From NCBI RefSeq assembly GCF_964199755.1, contig NC_133906.1, positions 17,705,378-17,769,377 of the forward strand: a stretch of 64,000 bases of DNA, read 5' to 3'. Below the pieces are notes generated by a model. It did no database searches. It saw nothing but the letters and a program-made list of their open reading frames with translations, and was not told where the DNA came from. Positions 25,301 through 44,402 of this stretch are shown one piece after another. Each line of letters begins with the position of its first letter. Positions within the stretch are counted from its first letter, which is position 1. The DNA comes from Larus michahellis (lineage: Eukaryota > Chordata > Aves > Charadriiformes > Laridae). The position numbers were made by a program, and so were the translations under genes.

Positions 25301-28300
25301 CCGAATTGGATCACTTCAGGAAGAGCAGCAGCAGTTAAAACAACAAAATGAATTAATTCGTGAACGGAGTGAAAAAAGTGTAGAGGTGGGACACCTATTT
25401 AAAGATTATGAAGATCCTTAAAATAAGTGTTCTTTCTTGATCAACTGTAGTTAGTGCTCTCAAAAGCACTTTGAACTGGAATGCTAAGTGTGGTTTAAAA
25501 TGCTACTGTGTAGATCACTTTTTTCGTGTATAGTATGCACAGGCATTAGATTTTGCTGTTCTTTACTACACACTTAAACATACACCTGCAGAAGGGAGAA
25601 AGCATTAAAAGTATTAGAATGGTTTCTTTTTATTTGTACTCTATTCTTTGAAATTTCAGCTTATTCATGTTTGCCAGCTTATTAATTGGAAAATAGTAGG
25701 ATTTTATTTGAAATAGCATGTAGAAATACTATGTTAACACACAAGAACTTCAGGCATACTTTAAATACATACCTTTCTGATCTTAGGTGGCTTTTTTGCT
25801 AATGTTTCTTGTAGGTAACAAAAGAGGATACAAAAGTAGAATTGGATACTTACAAGCAGTCACGCCAGGGTCTTGACGAAATGTACAGTGATGTTTGGAA
25901 GCAGCTGAAAGAAGAAAAAAAAATTAGGCTGGTAAGGAAACTTTACTGTAGAAAATGAAATGAAAGATACGGGATTCTGCCTACGTTCAGGTAGCATTCT
26001 AAATATAAGATGCATGCTGTGCACTTTTTGCAGCTATTCAGAATTCATAAAGGAATTGCAAGCAAGATGCTGGACGTTGGTCATTAACGGTGTCTGTAAA
26101 GAACTGGAAATCAGGGCTTTTAGAATGCTGAAAATATAAGGTCTTTCCCCGTTTAAGAACTGACCAGCCTTATTATAGCAGACACTAAGACCAAAACACA
26201 AAGATAGGCAACTGTCTTTATGGAGGAAAATACCGTATGTGCACAACACTTTCACAGTGAGCAATTAGTGATGGGAGAAGAGGCTGGCCAGGCTTGCTGA
26301 AGCCCATGGCTTTAAGTCAACCCAAATCCAGCTGCCAGGAGAAATGCTTCATTTGACAGGGCACTAAGTTACACACTGAGCTCTGCGCTTTGTGCCGGCA
26401 AATCTGCACCCTTGCCCTGATCCAGAGAGTTGAAATAGTATTTTGGTCTTACTAACTTAATGTATTATTTGAGGCCTAACTCAGTAGTCCAGTATTATCT
26501 CAGAGTAATACGCAGTTTGTGTATGGAATTATATGAGACTTGGAAATGCATATCCCTGGCATATGACTATATAGCAGTAACTAGGAAATCTCTTTGTAAG
26601 GAACTAGAGAAAGAGTTGGAGCTACAAATTGGAATGAAAACAGAAATGGAAATTGCCATGAAACTTCTGGAAAAAGATACTCATGAAAAACAGGACACTT
26701 TAGTTGCACTTCGCCAACAGCTAGAAGAAGTGAAGGCTATTAACTTGCAGATGTTTCACAAATCTCAGGTATGTACATAGTGGAGAATAGAAAGAACAGC
26801 TGTAGTGGTGGTCTTTTACACATTAATTGTGCACTGGGGGTGCATATGCACTTACGCATATGAAGTAATACTTAGGTGCAACAATATTCTGAAGAATATA
26901 TATTTTCAAACTTCTTCGTTTTTTTTATTATGCTTCATTATTGGTATTATGTCGGGTATGTTTGGAAAGAAAAGGGGTTTCTTGAGTATGCTGTGTAGTG
27001 TGCTGTAGGATTATCCAATGAACGCTGAGACAAATGGAGAGCTCTCACAGGGGAAAAGGTGTTTGCAAAGGTCCTTTGTTCTAACACTGAATGATTAGTC
27101 TTTAAAAAAATTACTTACTGCAGCCAAAAACTTTCTTGCTGCTTCTTCCCATCTGTGGTGTCTTGCCTTTCACCTGCACCATATTTAACACTGTTTACTA
27201 TAGAAAAACAACAATAAGCCTCTCTAAACCAGTAGAAAACTATCAGTTATTTTTGTCCATCTCCTGTAGCCTGTATGGTCCAATGGTCAGCTGAGTGCTG
27301 TAGCCAGTGGAGCAGCAACACTGGATTTGGGGGGTTGGAACTCCGTGGTCAGGCTGATCTTTGGAGCTACCAAAAAGTTGTTGGATTGGTTTAGGTATTT
27401 TATTATAGCCCTGTAGCATAAGGTGTGGCTTTCCAGATGTAAGAAGGTTAGAGAAGTAAAATGAAAAACATTTTGCTTTCTGGGCCTGTCTTCTTTTCTT
27501 AGTCTCTTCCTTACTCTGGCAGTTCTTAGAGTTTGCTTTCTCCATCCTATGTGTCATACCTGTTGCAGGGGTTTGGGGATGTTTTTGTGGGGTTTTTTTG
27601 TTGTTTTGGTGGGTTGTGGTCTTTTGTCATATTTGGGGTTTTTTTCAATTGGACAAAAAATATACTGATAGGCATTTCTACAAAGTGATGGCGTAGTAGT
27701 GTGCACACAGAATGTACACAGCTTGTCTCCATTAATGAAATGAGTTTTAACGTTACTGAGTTTAACTAGACTGCCCCTCCTACACCTGGTGCCAGAAATC
27801 CATAGGGGGTTTCTCTCATTTTTTATGGACTGTTTCCTGATGCCTGTTCAGGCTTTATCCAGGCCTTTGCCTCCTTCACAGATGCACAGAAACTTGTGAG
27901 GCAACGGCCAGTGAAACCCCAGTGCTGAGCTATGTCTTCGCTTTCCAAAGCAGTGTTTATTTGGTGGGGTTTTTTTTGTCGTCTTGCTTCCATTCCCACT
28001 GAGTGCAGTTGTTACATTCAAATCATAATTGATGTTCTTAGCCTGTCAATCTGATAATTTCTTTCTTCAAGTTTGTTTCTAAAGAGAAGATTTTTGTCTT
28101 GTAGCTGATCTCATAGGTCAAAACTTCGTACAGTTAAGGTCTTCTTCTGAGCTCTTAACAAAAACAGTTGAGGTGTATCTGCTCTGGCATTATCGGCGTT
28201 TTGTTTGTACATTCCAGTTAGACCCAGGCATGGCCTATAACAAGCTAAACATTCTTTATCTAGTAGCAGGCTTTCATTAAACGCTAACACTTCGTGCTTT

Positions 28301-31300
28301 AGAAAAGCAAAATGCGTTACCTGGAATATCTATTCACTTATTCCTACAGAATGCAGAGTGTTCGTTACAACAGAAAGCAGAAGCAATATCCTCTTTTGAA
28401 GGAAAAACAAATGAGATGATGTCCTCTATGAAACAAATGGAAGAGAGGTAATAATTACAAGCTCGAAAAGTCAACACTGAAGTCAGTAGAAAGTTTCCAA
28501 CTGAAACCTTTATAGGATGACCTCTCATACACCTCCTGTAGACACTTGTGCGTGCGTGCCAGCATGACGTTCTTTTTCCTTTCTCCTCCTTATCACCCTC
28601 TGTGTTTGCCTGCTCCGTTTTTCCAGGCAAACATGCCTGTAATTGACCCATTTGAAAACCGTGGGGCTTTCCATAGGCAGCCTGTTTAAAAAGACATTGA
28701 CTTTACTTTAAGAATAGGTATGACTCTCGCTTTTGGGGGTGTTTTTTCAGAAACAGTTGCTTTCAAAACTTGTCTCTTTTTTTTTTTTTATTTCTCCAAT
28801 ACCATTTTCAGTTCAAGCTTTTATAAAGATCTGTATGGTGAATCTAAAAGAACAGAAGGAGAGGGTGTAGGTAAGGAGTATGTGAATGGACAACAAATGT
28901 ACATGTTCCTTACTTTGTAGATTGCAGCATGCAGAAAAAGCAAGGCAGGCTGCAGAAGAAAGATGCAACAAGATGAAGCAAGAGCTTGCTGGCAGGCTCG
29001 ACACTTGCCGGCAACAGATGTCCCAGATGGATAGCAAATGGTATTTAATCTGATCGGGTTTTTTTACCTTCACTTCTACCTTTTCTTTAAGGAGTGCTTT
29101 CTACTCCTTTTGTGCTAAGGTCTAAAGAGGGGTAGGTTTGAATTATATTGGTTTCAACGAGAGTTAACAGAAGTATGCAAGATGTAGGAAAGCACAGCAC
29201 TTCTGTATAGCGCACAGTTAGCAAGAGGATTTTGAAATGCTTTTTCCAGAACATCCAATTTAGAGCACAGAGTGCCGGTAGAAATCCGGTCATTCTGACT
29301 GGCAATGGAGCTTTCAGTTGCTTTTTTACTAAATCAGGAGATAGACACAGTCATGCTTGTAGGCTGAGCATATAAGTGACTGTCATCCGAAAGGATTGGG
29401 GTTTCTGGAGGGGCTTGGGGGCTGGGGGAGTGTGCTGGTGTTCTTAGGGAATGTTAATCCTCTAAAGATTTCCAATACGTATAGAAAATGTTCCTTTCAC
29501 TGTTCAGACTTCAGGGTAGAGTGTCATTTTTAAACATGGCTGTTGAAACACAGGTGATCAAATATGTACTTGTGGGGATTGGCTTTGGGTTTTTGTTTCG
29601 GGGTGGTTTGTGTTTTGTTTTTTGTTGTTTTTTTTTTTTCTTATTTCTCCTAGCCGTTCATTGCTGCTTGTTTTCTCTGACCTGAAAATGCTAATATAGT
29701 TTTTGATGTCTGCTGCCATAACGTCCCTGTTTTTTCCTTTCTCAGAACACCACTCTAGTTTTTGCCCTCTTTTGGACAAGGTTTCTTCTTCTCATACAGT
29801 TGCTATCCTTAAGTGCTATAGGATATTTTTCTGCTATAGGGTTTCTTAGAATGAATTATTTTTAAATAGCTCAACTCTGGAAAAGGAGTTAAAATCTGAA
29901 AAGGAACAGAGACAAACTTTGCAAAGAGAACTACACCAAGAGAAGGATGCTACCACTCTGCTTAAAACAGAATTGCAACAAATGGAAGGACTGAAGAAGG
30001 TACGCACAGTGCAAATGTGCCCGTGTTCAGGATTAAAGCTGACTTAGAGCCAGTGCGACGTTTGCGTCTGTAGTAGAGTATTTCTTCTGTACCCCTCTCC
30101 TCTGAGTGGTTTCAAAAGCGTGGCTGACATAACACAACACAAATCTGCGCATGAAATGCCAATACAGGGCTCAGGCAATGAAAACAGCGTAGCTAGAGGT
30201 GGTTTGTGCCTGCCCTGCCTTAGCTTTGCGTGTGTCTGAGGCACTCACCAGTCTGCAGCTGAAGCTGAGGGGGGACAGCTGGGGACAAAACGCTCATCAG
30301 CTGTCCCATGGTGAGATACCGCTGCTCGGGTAGGAAGTGGCAAGTTCAGAGCTTTCGGTGACACAGTCTGAGGTCTTTCAACTGTATGTAATAAAATAAG
30401 AACGCGTTCTCAAGCATTCAGAACAACTGAATGCCATTTGCTTTTTAAGCATGAACACTGTTGTTAACCTAAAGAGAATTTGCTCCCGTCTATGGAGCAG
30501 TTTAGGTTTTGAAGGCACAATTGTACACCAGTATCTGTCTATATGCACGTTTGTGGGCGTAGGACTGCTGCATTTTAGCTATGCTTAAGGATGTTTAAAG
30601 TCTGAAAAATCTTCCTCTCTTTCTGGTAATTATGGTTAAATGATTTCAGTGTCTGTGCTCTACAAGAACCCATGAGTAGTTCACCCTTGGAAGTCTAAAA
30701 ATCACACCTTAGAAATAGGTGGCTTTGTAAATGAGCTTACTCTTGTGAACTGCTTGGGTAGTTTGGATCGACCAACACAGGTTATAGGTCAAACTTAGCA
30801 CACAAAAAACTTCATTTTATGCTTTATTTTATAGGAACTGAGAAAACTGCAAGATGAGAAGCAGCAGTTAGAGAAAGTCTGTGAGGAGCAGGAGCAAGCT
30901 CTTCAGGAAATGGGACTTCATCTCAGCCAGTAAGTTCTGGGAACTGAACTCGTCCACACGATGTAACGTGGAGAATGGAATATCGAAATTACACGAGTAA
31001 TTTTAAAATGCATCCAGTTATAAAAATCAACCAACATGAGAACTTTAGGAGGCAATTACTACACATGGGAAACGAAACAGCCAGTAAATAGAAGTGAGAG
31101 AAGATAAGGATCTTGAGTAAGCTGACTTAGATGGCTGAGATAGGCAGCAACGCAGTCAATGCTTAGTTCTCACAGTGGAACTGTGCTTTTCCCGTATTTT
31201 TCTGAATATACTGAAAAGGGGGCAAGCCCCAAGGTGACAGAGCGTCCCGGTGGTACTGCATGGTTCAGAGCTGTAACAGGGAGCTGACTGAAGAATTAAC

Positions 31301-32471
31301 AGTTTAGATTCAGTGGGCGGACGGTGGAATGGCAGGTGAAATTGAACACAATTAAATGTAAAGTCATAGCAGAGGGAGTAATTTATTTATTTTTTTCCAG
31401 ATCGAAGTTGAAGATGGAAGATATTAAGGAAGTAAATAAAGCACTAAAGGTACTCTGCATCTCATGGATATTTTGACTAAACATACGCATTTCTTTTAAC
31501 ACCATCAGATTTCACCACAGCTATCCTCCTTTAAAAAATGGCTTTTCAAAAATACCAACAATATTGATAAGCTGCCTTTTGAATTTTATTTTATAAATTT
31601 ATTTGTTTGTACAGTGAGGTTTTCATTCCGATTTTCTAGGGTCATACCTGGCTGAAGGATGATGAAGCAACACACTGCAAGCAATGTGAAAAGGAATTCT
31701 CTATCTCCAGAAGGAAGGTAGTGTTGTTCAGTGGATTATTTGTTTTTCCTTTTGTCACGGAAAGCAAAAATTGTGCTGTTGCCTACTTTGCTAGGGAAGA
31801 CTGACGCTGCTTCAGTTCCAGGTCTTGTTGGCATGATAACTACATGGAGAAGTAATTTGATATTTCCCATCCTAAAAATTCTGCTGGGGCCCGTTCCTTG
31901 GCAGGGAGCTGTTGTGGGCGGTGTTCTCTCGGGGTGGGGGGACAGTTCATCTCCCTGAACTGTGGGCGGTGGGGGCTGGATGCTGCCAGGCCCTGATTGT
32001 GCCTTGGTGGCAGGGGGCTGCTGCAGGGTCCTGCTCGGTGCTTTGGGACAGCTCGCTGTGCCCCCATGGGACGCCCGGCAGCCCAGGCACCAGCTTCCCT
32101 CTGTGTAGAACCGGCCTGTGCGTGTTTTCCTGACATCCCAGGCAGCCGGGGACTGTGCGGGGATGGCCCTGCTTGGGTTGTGGGAGAAGGTGCTGCCGGG
32201 AGGGCTGGGCCTGCTGGGAACTGGAGGGTGACGTCAGTGGACTCGGAAACCTTTTACAAGGTCTGATTTCTCTCTTCCTGACGCCTGTTTTTAGGCAGCT
32301 GTGCTTATTCTAACTCTCTGTTTGCAGCATCACTGCAGAAACTGTGGGGACATCTTCTGCAACACTTGTTCCAGTAACGAACTTGCACTGCCATCGTATC
32401 CGAAACCTGTCCGTGTTTGTGATACTTGTCACACTTTACTCCTTCAGCGGTGTTCCTCTAATTCCTCCTAA
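16395..32471 (+). CDS. RUFY1: RUN and FYVE domain-containing protein 1 (18 coding exons, complete)
   Basis: RUFY1 is a Rab4/Rab14 effector on early endosomes that binds PtdIns3P through its FYVE finger and acts in recycling and tethering (family knowledge). Exons: 16395-16662, 19977-20168, 20500-20617, 21170-21271, 21597-21720, 22784-22842, 23570-23635, 24252-24321, 25284-25385, 25815-25931, 26601-26768, 28350-28447, 28921-29040, 29870-29999, 30835-30929, 31401-31449, 31640-31717, 32328-32471. They total 2100 bases, 699 residues; human is 708. All junctions are GT-AG and in phase. Exon 1 gives the variable N-terminus with [10 protein letters not shown] and [13 protein letters not shown], matching human EEFEIVDRSQ and WSAPILTLARRAT. 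Exons 2-6 carry the RUN domain (MEERANLM to GVIDFSLYL), exons 7-16 heptad-rich coiled coil, and exons 17-18 the FYVE finger with [19 protein letters not shown] and the last CxxC (CDTC). Exon 2 has a second in-phase acceptor at 19995, giving 693 residues. The start at 16395 fits the family N-terminus. Confidence 0.96.
19440..19976 (+). promoter_or_regulatory. CpG-island promoter inside RUFY1 intron 1 (short isoform)
   Basis: A dense CpG island begins about 500 bases before exon 2. It contains the palindrome TCTCGCGAGA at 19587-19596, a known CpG-promoter element (BANP/Kaiso type), and a YY1-like CAAAATGGCGCT near 19547. A GTAGGG donor near 19674 could end a non-coding first exon. Human RUFY1 has a short isoform beginning at the MEERANL segment. 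The equivalent ATG here is at 20012 in exon 2, so this island is the likely start of that isoform. The motif reading is direct; promoter activity is inferred. Confidence 0.65.
20012..20014 (+). other. RUFY1: Probable start codon of the short RUFY1 isoform
   Basis: ATG followed by GAGGAGCGC (MEER) in the context CACGCCATGG, which has G at +4 and a purine at -3 (the G of ACGCC). It sits in exon 2 just downstream of the intronic CpG island. A transcript starting there would lack exon 1 and give a protein beginning at the RUN domain. Confidence 0.55.
24795..24834. repeat. Imperfect TA/TG microsatellite
   Basis: An AT-rich low-complexity run beginning with (TA) repeats and interrupted by GTGCGTC, inside RUFY1 intron 8. 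No function is suggested. Confidence 0.6.
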
Positions 32472-33040
32472 GGCTTTCGTAACCGTGACAGGACCACTTT
32501 AGCATTGGAAAAGTAGCCATTATTTTTCTAATTCTGAATTCCAGGCATCGTCTGTGCAGCAGACTGCCTGGGCTCTAATATTTTCCACTGTAAAGCAGAG
32601 CAGTGTAAAATAATTTGTAGGGATTATGCAAGCTAATGTTTCTCCAACTGGAATAATTAAAAAAAAAATGCTATCACCTGTAATTTCCCTTAAAGGCCTA
32701 TTTGAAACTAAAATGCAAATTCATTTTTCTGATTTTTATAGATATTTGTATTAAAATTTGTATATGGCATTTCTATGTTTATTTGATCCCTCTAGATGCC
32801 ACTGTCTTTCTGCACATTAACTTCGGCTCCTCTGTGCTTTCCCCACAGGCGCGCCTCTGTCTCCCTGGCTGTGTACAGTTTTGTATTTGCTCTAAGTACA
32901 GAGAAAGGTCAATTTATGAATTGTCTATAGGAAGAGCTTTATGATGAGTGTCAATGAATGTGCCTTCTGTTCACTGCAAAATTAAAAACTACACCGTGTA
33001 CTTGTTCTGAGTCGCTGTGACCACAGTACGGTAGTTACAC

Positions 33041-33046
33041 AATAAA
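33041..33046 (+). terminator. Poly(A) signal of RUFY1
   Basis: AATAAA about 570 bases after the RUFY1 stop codon, the clearest signal before the sequence turns GC-rich again. It implies a 3' UTR of about 590 bases. Confidence 0.7.
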
Positions 33047-33059
33047 GCCTTTTGCAAGA

Positions 33060-34250
33060 ACTGAAAGGAAGACTGAAGTTCTCATTTTTAACAGCTGTCA
33101 GTGATGGAGCCCAGAAGAGAATGTTCTTGTGTGGCCGTGCCACTGAAATGGATCTCTAATAACTGACCAGTATGCGCATGTTCACAGCGTTCTCCTGGAA
33201 GGTGCCAAAGCCAAGGCTCTGCGGTGGTGACCGACCACTTCCCTGCTTCCCCAGAACACAGCAGCGACCCCAGGTTGCTGCAGCTGCCCCTGCCTTAATG
33301 AGCAGGAGTCCATGGCTCTTGTTAATGACGACGTTTTCTCAAGCCTCAGCCAGGCTGTTGCTGGGGCAGGACAGGCAGCAGCACAGTTTGCCCCACAGTG
33401 TTAATGGCCCACCAGCTCCGCTGCTGCGTCTCAGAGCTGTTGAATTACACCAGTGATCAGTGGAGGGGGCAGGTGACAGCAGCCCTGTCCCCAGCAGTGC
33501 CCACACAGCTGGGTGAGTGCCACGTGGTGCAGAACTGCTCTCAGGCTAAGGGACACGCACGTGTGTACAGGACCTTTCTTTCAAAGGCTTCATTTAGAAC
33601 GGGACAAACCACAGTGAGACCCTGCTCTACCCTTTGGCTGTTTAGTTCCCCCCAACTCTGGTGGAAGCTCAGCAGGGATGTGCACGCTGGTGCCAACCCT
33701 CCCACATCCGAGATGCGTGACTGCAGGCAGCATCCCATTGATGAAACAGGGTTATAATACAGCAAAGACAACCCCAGCAAGAGCAGGAAGTGCTCAGCAT
33801 TTCACCCTTTCTAGCTCTGCTGCTGCAGAAAAGCTGTAACTCAGCTGCTTATAAAACCACATCTTTAAGCATGATGTTTGACAAGCTGAATTTATTGAAG
33901 CACAGTCGCACTAAGCTGCAGCGTCAATTGATGCAGCACTTTGGCTCCAAAAGATGCCCACAAGTACAGAATCACCCCAGCATCGGCTTGGGCTTGGTCA
34001 TGTCACAGCCCTGGGGCACTTCAAACCACACACATTCAGCACCCGCAGGTGCTGGTTTGCTTCACTAACCCCCCTTGGCTGAGACACAAGTGTCACTAAC
34101 ACCCCCCAAGGCCAGCTGTCACGGGAGAGCTGTCTCAGTGCTCATGGCAGGCACACATTAGAGTACTACGGTCACCGAGGCCACCGGAGCACAGCGACAC
34201 TTCTGCAGGTGTAGGCACACCCCAGAAGCTGGAGGTCAAGAAGGAATGAG
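33060..34250. other. Spacer between the convergent RUFY1 and HNRNPH1 genes
   Basis: About 1.2 kb between the two 3' ends. Several short frames occur on both strands but none has a domain, splice context or family match. I see no gene here. Confidence 0.55.
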
Positions 34251-34271
34251 TTCCAGTTTTTAAAAGGAAGA

Positions 34272-34277
34272 TTTATT
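34272..34277 (-). terminator. Poly(A) signal of HNRNPH1
   Basis: TTTATT on the plus strand, AATAAA on the minus strand, 642 bases past the HNRNPH1 stop. The sequence from here to the stop is AT-rich like other HNRNPH1 3' UTRs, so the mRNA probably ends near 34,250. Confidence 0.7.
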
Positions 34278-34918
34278 TAACAAGTTTCACTTAGCGCAAT
34301 ACACCTAAAAAGGAAATCACAATACAATGAAAGATTAAATCAAGGCCTCAGAATTTTATACGAACACCAAGACCAAAATCCTAAAGTAGCCGTATTGCGT
34401 CTCAACATGTTTTCCCCCATTAACTTAAAAAAAAAAAAAAAGCTTTAACGTGCCTTACAGGATATTAAAAGAAATAAACTAGAACTAACATGCCAAATGT
34501 TCACTTTGAATTTCAGACACAGCCCCTATATTGTTTCTTTACAAAAAAGCATGTCTCTTTCAACATGTATTCAAAACAGTGTTGGATGTAATATGGTATA
34601 AGAGCAACATTTAACATAATTCAAACAGCTTTAACCTAAATACGCTTACTGCTTAAATACACTCCTACAACAAAACTAACTTGAGAAACGCTCGAAGTTG
34701 TTTAACAGTTATAGTCTTTACTCAACTTGGTTATTACATCCTAGATGAATGTTCATTCTGTATGTTCAAAAATACTGAACCTGAAAGGTTTTAAAATAAC
34801 AATCCTGAATTCACTTACAGTAAAGCATAAATCACAAGCTCGTATTGCAAAACTGTTAAACTTAGTTTTTTGTTTTTTTGTTTTTTAAAAAAAGATGTGA
34901 CCAAAAGTCAGCGATTGG

Positions 34919-42362
<7,444 letters not shown>

Positions 42363-42689
42363 CACATTGGGGGTGAGGCTCTGCTCCGTCTCAGTTTCTG
42401 TGGTTGCTGGAGAAAACCAAAGCAGGTCCTTTGAGATGCCGCACAGCACGGCCGCCACCCGCACCCCCTCAGAGCGCCCGGCGGCCCCCCTGGCCTGCTG
42501 CGCCCACCCACCCCCGAGCCTCCTCTACCTCGGACCGCTGCCCGCCTCACACACACAGAGCCGCTCCCGCCTGGCCTGGCCCGCCCCCCCGGCCCGCGCC
42601 CAGCCCCCGTCCCCGCACGCACACATGGTGGGGCTCCGCGGTGGTTCTAGGGCTCCGAGCCTGATCCGCTGTCCGGAGAGCGCCTAGTC

Positions 42690-42790
42690 CCAGTCAGGCG
42701 GCAGCGAGCGGGCGAGCCTGTGGCGAGAGCGCGCTAGGAAATGGCGGCGGGTAGTCCCGCTTCCGCTGGGCCGGGCCTTCCGCCGCACAA
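42690..42790 (-). promoter_or_regulatory. Main CpG-island promoter of HNRNPH1
   Basis: On the minus strand this stretch reads GCGGAAGCGGGAC, an ETS-like site, followed by CCGCCGCCATTTCC near 42,750-42,738, a YY1 core-promoter motif usually found at the start site of housekeeping genes. Downstream, a non-coding first exon could end at a GAG|GTAGAG donor near 42,525 and splice to the acceptor at 42,407 (TTTCTCCAG). Start position is inferred. Confidence 0.65.
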
Positions 42791-42970
42791 AGAACCCCAG
42801 CCCCAGACACCGCCCTGGTGGGCCCAACGACTCGCAGTCCCCCGCCGACGCGCACGGCACCCGTGGCCGGCAGGAGACCGGCCTGCGGCGAGCGGCTTGC
42901 GGCGAGCGGCCGCCGAGAAGCGCGGGCTGCCGAAGGGGAAGCTGCGGCCTGGCTGCGAGCGCGGCGCGGG

Positions 42971-43270
42971 GCGCATGCGCGTCCACAACCGGCGGGCTCC
43001 GGCCCCGCCCCCGCAGCCCCCGCTTTGCGCATGCCCCGTAGTACCGCCGCGCTCCTCCGCCCCGGGACACGCACCCGCGCCGCGCCCGCCGGGTTTGCGC
43101 ATGCGTCCTGGCTAGTCTAGGGGTCTTCCACCCGCCCCCGGCAGCTGGTGCGCATGCGTCGCCTCCTGCCCCCCGCTGAACAAAGCCGCCGCCGCGCCCG
43201 CTCCCGCGCTCAGCGCGGGCCGGGCCTGCGCGCATGCGCCGCTCAGCGCCGCGCTCCTCACCGCGCATGC
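42971..43270. promoter_or_regulatory. Cluster of six NRF1-type palindromes
   Basis: GCGCATGC cores occur at 42971, 43027, 43097, 43150, 43230 and 43263; the copies at 42971 and 43230 are the full GCGCATGCGC. NRF1 binds TGCGCATGCGCA-like sites in CpG-island promoters of housekeeping and respiratory genes. The array lies upstream of the HNRNPH1 main promoter and 1.1 kb from DCK2. Two more full copies lie in DCK2 intron 1 at 44965 and 45011. Confidence 0.7.
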
Positions 43271-43429
43271 CCCGTCCGCTCTCCGCCGCCCGGCCCCGGG
43301 GGGGTGGTGGAGGGGAAACGGCCGGTCCCCGGTACCGACACTCGCCCACCCCCCGCAGCGGCACGGCACGCGTGGGAGGGAGAGCGAGGAGGCTGCTGCA
43401 CAGAGAGGTGTGTGGGAACTAGCACTTAC

Positions 43430-43489
43430 CAGCTTCAAATGCTGACGCTACCCCACGTGAAACAATCTGCTCGCTTCGGTCACTGAAGC
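43430..43489 (-). CDS. HNRNPH1: Candidate 60-base upstream coding exon of HNRNPH1
   Basis: The minus strand shows an acceptor (CACACCAG) at 43491-43490 and a strong donor (GTAAGT) at 43429. The 60 bases between have one open frame, entered with two bases of a split codon and left with one. That phase fits the exon at 51174-51222 upstream and the HNRNPH1 exon whose acceptor is at 42407 downstream (43430 to 42406 junction, then in frame into [10 protein letters not shown]). The 19 whole codons read FSDRSEQIVSRGVASAFEA. Because 60 is a multiple of three, the exon could be skipped without frameshift. I do not know this peptide from any protein. It may be only 5' UTR in practice. Confidence 0.45.
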
Positions 43490-44349
43490 CTGGTGTGTTT
43501 GTAGGAGATGGGGGAAAGAAGAGACATGGGTCACAATTATCATAAAAGAAAGGAAAATATAACTCCCTCCCATCTCCTCCAAACACACCAGACCTAGCTA
43601 GATTTCACCCTGAATCTCATTTTTATAGAGGCAGGGAATAACTAATGTCACACCGCCTTGGATAGTTGCACCCCTATAAAAACTATCATCTGAGAATCCT
43701 CCATCCCGTTTCTTTAGCCTGCAAAGAACAGGCAGTTTGTGTCTCAGCTTGCCCACCCAGCTGAGAGAACCCGTGCCAGGAGTCTGGCAGACTCCGCAGC
43801 CCCGGGCAGGCCAGCGCTGGCAGGGGCACCGGAGCCAAGCTGCTCCCGGCAGCACCGAGCCCTTTGTCCATGTATCTTCCGCCACCACACCAACACTGAC
43901 CGATGGCCCTGGCTCAGCCCTTTCACCAACTGCCTGCAAACCTGCCCGGCCTCGGCCCTCAGAGAGCTGCATGAAGCGTTTAGTTTAACAGACACCGATC
44001 TGGACCACTAACAGCTACCTCCCCCCAAAGCTGGAGGATTTTTGAAAAATAATAAGAGATAATGCTCTCAAGTTCATGTCTGTAAACCAAACAATACGAA
44101 GAACTCATATACGTTAATGCAAATCGAAGCAGTGAGCGGAACCGCTTTACGGTAAGTTCCTGAACGCAGTGGCTCTGCCCAACTTCACTCGCCGAACACC
44201 CGGGTTAACCCCCCGCGGCGGCGGCGCTCCCCCGGCCCGGCCTGGCCTGCAGCCCACCGCGGCGGGGAGGGAGGGAGGGAGGGAAAGGGGGGTGAGCATC
44301 GCCTCCGCCTCTTCCCGGGGAGTGGCGGCAGCCATCCCGCCCACCGGCT

Positions 44350-44402
44350 GGCGGGAAGCTTAAAGCGGGACGGAGCGGTCGGCGGCCCAGCGTGCCGCAG
44401 CC
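44350..44402 (+). promoter_or_regulatory. DCK2 promoter and 5' UTR
   Basis: GC-rich, TATA-less sequence with an E2F-like GGCGGGAA at 44350-44357, about 50 bases before the ATG. The context GCAGCCATGT suits translation start. An E2F site would fit a nucleotide-salvage gene used in S phase, which is inference. Confidence 0.45.

Noticed and set aside
42684-43364. Minus-strand frame of 226 codons upstream of HNRNPH1
   Set aside because: CpG-island artefact with Arg/Gly/Ala-rich composition and equally long frames on the other strand.
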